A stretch of 14,825 nt of DNA from Pseudomonadota bacterium (GTDB lineage: Bacteria; Pseudomonadota; Alphaproteobacteria; Kiloniellales; J153). Location of the stretch: contig JACZWN010000070.1 in assembly GCA_022572105.1 (NCBI GenBank), positions 1 through 14,825 on the forward strand, in the 5' to 3' direction. This document shows positions 10,769-14,825 of the stretch, piece by piece. A model generated the notes under the pieces. That model was not told where the DNA came from. It was given only the letters and a program-made list of their open reading frames with translations, and did not search any database. Position 1 is the first letter of the stretch. The number at the start of each line of letters is the position of its first letter. The translations under genes were made by a program, and so were the position numbers.

Positions 10769-12277
10769 TCACGTCCCCAACGCCTTGTCGCGGCGCCGCT
10801 GTACCGACGAGGGGATGCGCATGGTCCCGCGATACTTGGCCACGGTTCGGCGCGCGATGTCGATGCCGTCCCGGCGCAGGAGCTCGACGATCGTGTCGTC
10901 GGAGAGAATCTCGGCGCAATTTTCCGCGTCGACCAAGGCCTTGATACGGTGCCGCACCGACTCGGCGGAGTGGACCTGACCGTCGGTCCCGGGGATCGCC
11001 GAGGTAAAGAAGTACTTGAGCTCGTAAATCCCGCGCGGGGTCGCGATGTATTTATTGGAGGTCACCCGGCTGACCGTCGACTCGTGCATCTCGATCACCT
11101 CGGCGATCTGGCGCAGGGTCAGCGGCTTCATGTGGCGCACGCCCTTCCTGAAGAAGCCGTCCTGCTGGCGGATGATCTCGCCGGCCACCTTCAGGATGGT
11201 CGTGGCGCGCTGATGCAGCGAGCGGACCAGCCAGTTGGCGGCCTGGAACTGCTCGCTGATGTAGTCCTTTTCCGCTTTCGACCGGACCTTTCCGGCGACC
11301 AGCGTGTGGTAGCGGGCGTTCACCAGGACCCGCGGCAGGGTCGCGCTGTTCAACTCCACGATCCAACCGCCGTCCGGGCTGCGGTGCATCAGTACGTCGG
11401 GAACGATCGGCTCGGCGATCTCGAAGTCATAGGCCTGCGCCGGCTTGGGGTCGAGGGACTTTATCTCGGCCAGCATGTCCGCGAGGTCCTCGTCCTCGAC
11501 CCCGCAGATCCGCCCGAGCGCCGCCAGGTCCCGCTTGGCGACCAGTTGAAGATGGTCCAGCATCGCCGCCATGGCCGGGTCCAAGCGGTTGCGGTCGGCC
11601 AGTTGGAGGGCGAGGCATTCGCGTAAGGATCGGGCGAAGATTCCCGGCGGATCGAAACGCTGCACGGCCGCAAGCGTGGCCTCGACGCGGGCCAGGTCGC
11701 AATCCAGCGCGCGCGCCACCTGCTCGATCTCGCCGGTCAGATAGCCGGCCTCGTCCAACATTTCGATCAGATGTATCCCGATCATGCGCCCGATCGGGTC
11801 GCGGATATCCATTTGCAGCTGTTCGAGCAGGTGCCCGCGCAGAGTCACCCGTTCCGAGAGCCGCTGATCGATGGACCGCTCGTCGGTCTCGAATCGCCCG
11901 CCACTGTCCTTTCCGGTCCGCTGGGAGCCCGCGCTGCCCGCCCAGGCGTCGCCCGGGCCGCTATCGTAGAGGTTTTCGAGGTCGGTATCGAGCGGCGCCT
12001 CGGCGTTCGCCGGCAGGCTCTCGGCCTTGGTCAGATCGAGCGAATCGGGCGGCTCAACGGCGGCCTTGCCGGCGGGGGCGTCGGCCTCCGCACGGTCGCT
12101 CTCTTCGCCCTCAGTCCCCTCGTCGTGTTCGAGCAGCGGATTGCGCTCAAGTTCCCGCTCCACATAGGCCGCAAGTTCCATGTTGGAAAGCTGCAACAGC
12201 TTGATCGCCTGCTGCAGCTGCGGCGTCATGACCAGGGATTGACTTTGGCGAAGCTCCAATCTTTGGGTCACCGCCAT
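10769..12277 (-). CDS. rpoN: RNA polymerase sigma-54 factor RpoN
   Basis: A 502-residue protein of usual length. Region I is the Gln/Leu-rich activator-interaction segment QRLELRQSQSLVMTPQLQQA and IKLLQLSNMELAAYV (residues 5-40). An acidic, low-complexity region II covers about 50-130. Core-binding and DNA-binding regions follow, with the HTH-like TLRQIAEVIEMHESTVSRVTSNKYI and the GIYELKYFF block. The RpoN box ARRTVAKYR at 475-483 contacts the -24 element. It directs transcription of nitrogen, C4-dicarboxylate and motility genes that need an ATP-driven activator. It lies 11 bp after lptB and is presumably co-transcribed. Confidence 0.98.
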   Translation of the reverse strand: MAVTQRLELRQSQSLVMTPQLQQAIKLLQLSNMELAAYVERELERNPLLEHDEGTEGEESDRAEADAPAGKAAVEPPDSLDLTKAESLPANAEAPLDTDLENLYDSGPGDAWAGSAGSQRTGKDSGGRFETDERSIDQRLSERVTLRGHLLEQLQMDIRDPIGRMIGIHLIEMLDEAGYLTGEIEQVARALDCDLARVEATLAAVQRFDPPGIFARSLRECLALQLADRNRLDPAMAAMLDHLQLVAKRDLAALGRICGVEDEDLADMLAEIKSLDPKPAQAYDFEIAEPIVPDVLMHRSPDGGWIVELNSATLPRVLVNARYHTLVAGKVRSKAEKDYISEQFQAANWLVRSLHQRATTILKVAGEIIRQQDGFFRKGVRHMKPLTLRQIAEVIEMHESTVSRVTSNKYIATPRGIYELKYFFTSAIPGTDGQVHSAESVRHRIKALVDAENCAEILSDDTIVELLRRDGIDIARRTVAKYRGTMRIPSSVQRRRDKALGT

Positions 12278-12288
12278 GTCGGAAACCC

Positions 12289-13083
12289 CTACAGACTAAA
12301 CCTTTCACCCAGGTAAACACGCCTAACATCCTTGTGTACAACGATTTCTTCGGGCTTGCCTTCCATGAGAACGGCGCCCTCATGGATGATGTAGGCCCGG
12401 TCCACGATGTCGAGCGTTTCGCGCACGTTGTGGTCGGTGATCAGCACGCCAAGCCCCCGGTCCTTGAGGTGCGAGACCAGGTCGCGGATATCGTTGACGG
12501 CGATCGGATCGATGCCGGCGAGCGGCTCGTCGAGCAGGATGAAATTCGGCCGCGAGGCGAGCGCCCGGGCGATCTCGACCCGGCGCCGCTCGCCGCCCGA
12601 AAGCGCCAGCGAGGGCGTGCGGCGCAGGTGGGTGATCGAGAACTCGGCCAGAAGGTCGTCGAGCATGGCTTCGCGCCGCTCGCGCACCGGCTCGACGGCC
12701 TCGATCACGGCGCGGATGTTCTGCTCCACGGTGAGCCCGCGAAAGATCGAGTTCTCCTGGGGCAGGTAGCCGATGCCCATGCGCGCGCGCCGGTACATCG
12801 GCAGGTCGGTGATATCGTTGCCGTCCATGGTGACCCAACCGGTGTCGGGCATCAGCAGGCCGGTGATGATGTAGAAACAGGTCGTTTTGCCGGCGCCGTT
12901 GGGCCCCAGCAGGCCGACCGCCTCGCCGCGCTGCAACGACAGGGTGACGCCGCGCAGCACCGGGCGCTTCTTGAAGCTCTTGCCGATGTTGACCGCGATC
13001 AGCCCCTCGTTCTCGGCCACCAGTTGCGGCCTCGACGCGCCCGGGGTGCGCTGGTTTTGGTAGTCCTTGGGTCCTTGTGTCAT
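12289..13083 (-). CDS. lptB: LPS export ABC transporter ATP-binding protein LptB
   Basis: A 264-residue ABC ATPase that powers lipopolysaccharide extraction from the inner membrane with LptFG and LptC. Walker A GPNGAGKT is at 60-67, the Q-loop Gln109 in YLPQENSIF, the signature LSGGE at 161-165, Walker B FILLDEP at 181-187, and the switch histidine His218 in TDHNVRE. GLTVEQNI and the C-terminal YLGERFSL are characteristic of LptB rather than other ABC proteins. The N-terminus carries about 25 extra polar residues compared with E. coli LptB. GAGGCAAG lies just before the ATG; the lptA stop is 34 bp upstream. Confidence 0.97.
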   Translation of the reverse strand: MTQGPKDYQNQRTPGASRPQLVAENEGLIAVNIGKSFKKRPVLRGVTLSLQRGEAVGLLGPNGAGKTTCFYIITGLLMPDTGWVTMDGNDITDLPMYRRARMGIGYLPQENSIFRGLTVEQNIRAVIEAVEPVRERREAMLDDLLAEFSITHLRRTPSLALSGGERRRVEIARALASRPNFILLDEPLAGIDPIAVNDIRDLVSHLKDRGLGVLITDHNVRETLDIVDRAYIIHEGAVLMEGKPEEIVVHKDVRRVYLGERFSL

Positions 13084-13117
13084 CTTGCCTCGGTTGCCTG
13101 GTATGCGGGCCGGCGGG

Positions 13118-13990
13118 TCACGAGCCCTTGTTGGTCTTCGGTTTGCGCTTGGGCACCAGCAGGGCGCGCACGCGGGCCGTAGACGTGCTGCCGGGCGGCC
13201 CCGGGAGCAGGCGGCTGACGCCGGCCTTCATGTCGATTTCCGCGTACTCGCCGTTCAATTGGTTGTCCTCGCGGGTGATCTTGACCGAGCCGGTCAGCGT
13301 GGCGAACTCCCGGTCCATATAATACACGCCCCGGTCCCCGCTTGCGAACTCGGTCGCGGTGAAGATGCGCACGTTGCCGTAGGCGTCGACCTGGCTGAGC
13401 GTCAGGTTTTCCTCGGCGCCGGGCGCGAAGTACGCGGTCAGCACGTCGGCCTGAATGCGCTTGTCCTCGCGTATGGCTTTGGCCGCGCCGCGCGCGACCG
13501 CCATGTGCTTCCGCTCCCAGTATTCCAGGCTGTCCCGCGCGGTGACCAGGTCGTCTCCGTTTTCGAGCCGCAAGTCGTCGCCGACCAGGACCAGAACGCC
13601 GTTGATGACGTCGTAGGCCCCACGGTCGCCGTACACCGTCCCGCTCGGCGAGACGATGCGGACGTTGCCCTCGATGTCGATGCGGTCGATGTCCGTGCTC
13701 CCGTCCGCGGTCTTGCTGTAATGCGCGGTCATGACGTCGGCGTAGATCGTGATCTCGCCGCGGATCGCCTCGGCGTTGCCGCGGGCGATGTAAAGCTGCT
13801 CGTTGCGCCGCCATTCGATGCCGTCCTCGGCGTTGATCTCGAGCGGCTGGTTGCCGCCCTGGATGCCTTTCAGGCTCTGCGCCGCCGTGGGCCCGAGAGG
13901 CGCGCAGAGCGCCAGCGACAAGAGCGCGAGCGCGAGCCCCGGCCGGGCCCGGCGCATGGCCGGCAAGCCACCGCCGAGCCGGCCGGTCAT
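13118..13990 (-). CDS. lptA: Periplasmic LPS transport protein LptA, with duplicated OstA-like unit
   Basis: A 290-residue exported protein. Residues 13-37 form a signal peptide (Arg-rich start, hydrophobic core LALALLSLALCA, cleavage probably after TAA at 37). The mature part shows two similar halves. Residues 54-128 contain ARGNAEAIRGEITIYADVMT and IEGNVRIVSPSGTVYGDRGA. Residues 151-225 contain ARGAAKAIREDKRIQADVLT and AYGNVRIFTATEFASGDRGV. Each is an OstA/LptA beta-jellyroll building block, so one chain may provide a longer stretch of the periplasmic bridge than the single-domain E. coli protein (about 185 residues). The tail is basic (VPKRKPKTNKGS). Start and lptC stop overlap as ATGA. 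Confidence 0.92.
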   Translation of the reverse strand: MTGRLGGGLPAMRRARPGLALALLSLALCAPLGPTAAQSLKGIQGGNQPLEINAEDGIEWRRNEQLYIARGNAEAIRGEITIYADVMTAHYSKTADGSTDIDRIDIEGNVRIVSPSGTVYGDRGAYDVINGVLVLVGDDLRLENGDDLVTARDSLEYWERKHMAVARGAAKAIREDKRIQADVLTAYFAPGAEENLTLSQVDAYGNVRIFTATEFASGDRGVYYMDREFATLTGSVKITREDNQLNGEYAEIDMKAGVSRLLPGPPGSTSTARVRALLVPKRKPKTNKGS

Positions 13991-14685
13991 CGGGTGGCCT
14001 TCCGGGTCTCGGAATTGACGATCATGCGAGCCTTGCCGGTGAAAATTATCCGCGCCCCTCGGTCGAGCACGCGGAACCCCTCGGCCTCTATGAAACCGAC
14101 GCTGCCCTGTCCTTGGACCGGCTGGACGCCTTCGGCCACGCCCCTGGCGAGGTCGACCCGGGCGGCCTCGGTGCGGAGCTCGAAGCCCTGGTCGTGGAAC
14201 AGGCTCACCGAGCCCGCCAGGTCGAGTATCTTGCTTTGCTGGCGGTACGTGCCCGAGCGTGCGGTGAGCGCCAGCCAGGTCCCGTCCTCGAGCGTGATGT
14301 CCGCCTTCGGCAGTTCCAGCTCGATGAGATCCTCGTCGCTATCCGACTGCGTGGCCATGTCGGCGGTGAGCATGTAGGGCCGGTCCTTCTCGTCTAGGCC
14401 GTCGAAGCGGGCATTCAACATGGTCAGGCTGTCCGCCTGGTCCGGGGCCAGCTTGGAGACGCTCAGGCGGAAACCGCCGTCATCGACGGTAAACTGCGGC
14501 CAGGCCACGACGAGGAGCATAAGCGCCGCCGCCAGGGCCGGGAGCAGCACCTTCATGAACCCGACGAAAATACTGTAGTGGTCGCGCATCGACATGCGCG
14601 GGGCCCGGCGCGTGACGCGCGGCCGCCGGCCGGCCTGGGCGGTCCACCGGCGCGGGCTTTTGGCCGTGTAGGTGGCCTGCGTCAT
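13987..14685 (-). CDS. lptC: LPS export inner-membrane protein LptC
   Basis: A 232-residue bitopic protein: a long basic cytoplasmic N-terminus (1-42, many Arg), one membrane helix (about 46-62, VLLPALAAALMLLVVAW), then a periplasmic beta-jellyroll (FRLSVSKL, MLTADMATQ, LELPKADITLEDGTWL, LTARSGTYRQQSKILDLAG, GVAEGVQPVQGQGSVGFIEA). It passes lipopolysaccharide from LptBFG to LptA. ATG at 14685 is chosen over GTG at 14691 because AGGA is seven bases upstream of the ATG. The 4-bp overlap with lptA indicates coupling. Only about 20 bp separate its start from a repeat element, so the operon promoter must lie within or beyond that element. Confidence 0.93.
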   Translation of the reverse strand: MTQATYTAKSPRRWTAQAGRRPRVTRRAPRMSMRDHYSIFVGFMKVLLPALAAALMLLVVAWPQFTVDDGGFRLSVSKLAPDQADSLTMLNARFDGLDEKDRPYMLTADMATQSDSDEDLIELELPKADITLEDGTWLALTARSGTYRQQSKILDLAGSVSLFHDQGFELRTEAARVDLARGVAEGVQPVQGQGSVGFIEAEGFRVLDRGARIIFTGKARMIVNSETRKATR

Positions 14686-14705
14686 CTCCACGTCCTGTCC
14701 CTCTT

Positions 14706-14825
14706 ATACCAAGGAGCGTTGATAATGACCCATAGAGACGGTTTCCCAAGGCTTTCGGCCAGGAGCGCGTGGCGCGGCGATGCGGGGCATCGCAAGCCCT
14801 GCGCGACGCCGTCCGAAAGCGCTGG
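14706..14825. mobile_element. Second copy of the inverted-repeat element, left part, cut by window edge
   Basis: The left end ATACCAAGGAGCGTTGATAA is followed by TGACCCATAGAGACGG, matching the element at 5786 with scattered differences. The first arm is conserved in structure: GCTTTCGG (14751-14758) pairs with CCGAAAGC (14813-14820), and the apex is GCGATGC-GGG-GCATCGC (14777-14793). The first apex at 5857 has different bases but still pairs. The rest lies outside the window. Confidence 0.8.

Overview
The window is GC-rich and densely coding. It looks like an alphaproteobacterium, probably Rhodospirillales-like. The support is the gene order lptC-lptA-lptB-rpoN-hpf-ptsN, a GapR (DUF2312) homologue, DUF1244 and DUF1150 proteins, and a small heat-shock gene with a ROSE-type leader. 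The lineage is inferred from gene content only; no search was run.

Layout. (1) 1-1800, minus strand: the N-terminal part of a glycerate 2-kinase cut by the window edge, preceded by a FadR/FCD-type GntR regulator. The regulator has a visible promoter and a palindromic operator just downstream of the predicted transcription start. (2) 1806-4121, plus strand: a small hypothetical protein, then an N-formylglutamate amidohydrolase overlapping by 4 bp with a YbdK/GCS2-type carboxylate-amine ligase. (3) 4148-4903, minus: a class II aldolase/adducin-family protein. (4) 5088-5786, plus: DUF1244, an intrinsic terminator and gapR. (5) 5786-6065: a 280-bp non-coding element with perfect 33-bp terminal inverted repeats and two internal hairpin arms. 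(6) 6077-6775, minus: an atypical SDR. (7) 6776-7583: a mostly non-coding, AT-richer stretch holding a possible 28-codon microgene and a terminator. (8) 7584-9227, plus: a lysine-rich histone H1-like protein, a heat-shock promoter plus RNA thermometer, hsp20 and DUF1150. (9) 9341-14685, minus: ptsN, hpf, rpoN, lptB, lptA and lptC, linking LPS export with sigma-54, ribosome hibernation and the nitrogen PTS. (10) 14706-14825: the start of a second copy of the 280-bp element, directly upstream of lptC.

The strongest unexplained signal is a repeat family. Its ends read TNATACCAAGG, and both intact copies and solo ends are scattered through the window at gene boundaries. One solo end supplies the Shine-Dalgarno of the DUF1244 gene. 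Another forms the stop/start overlap of the amidohydrolase-ligase pair. The window also carries many short tandem duplications (12 to 22 bp units), nearly all next to promoters or stop codons.
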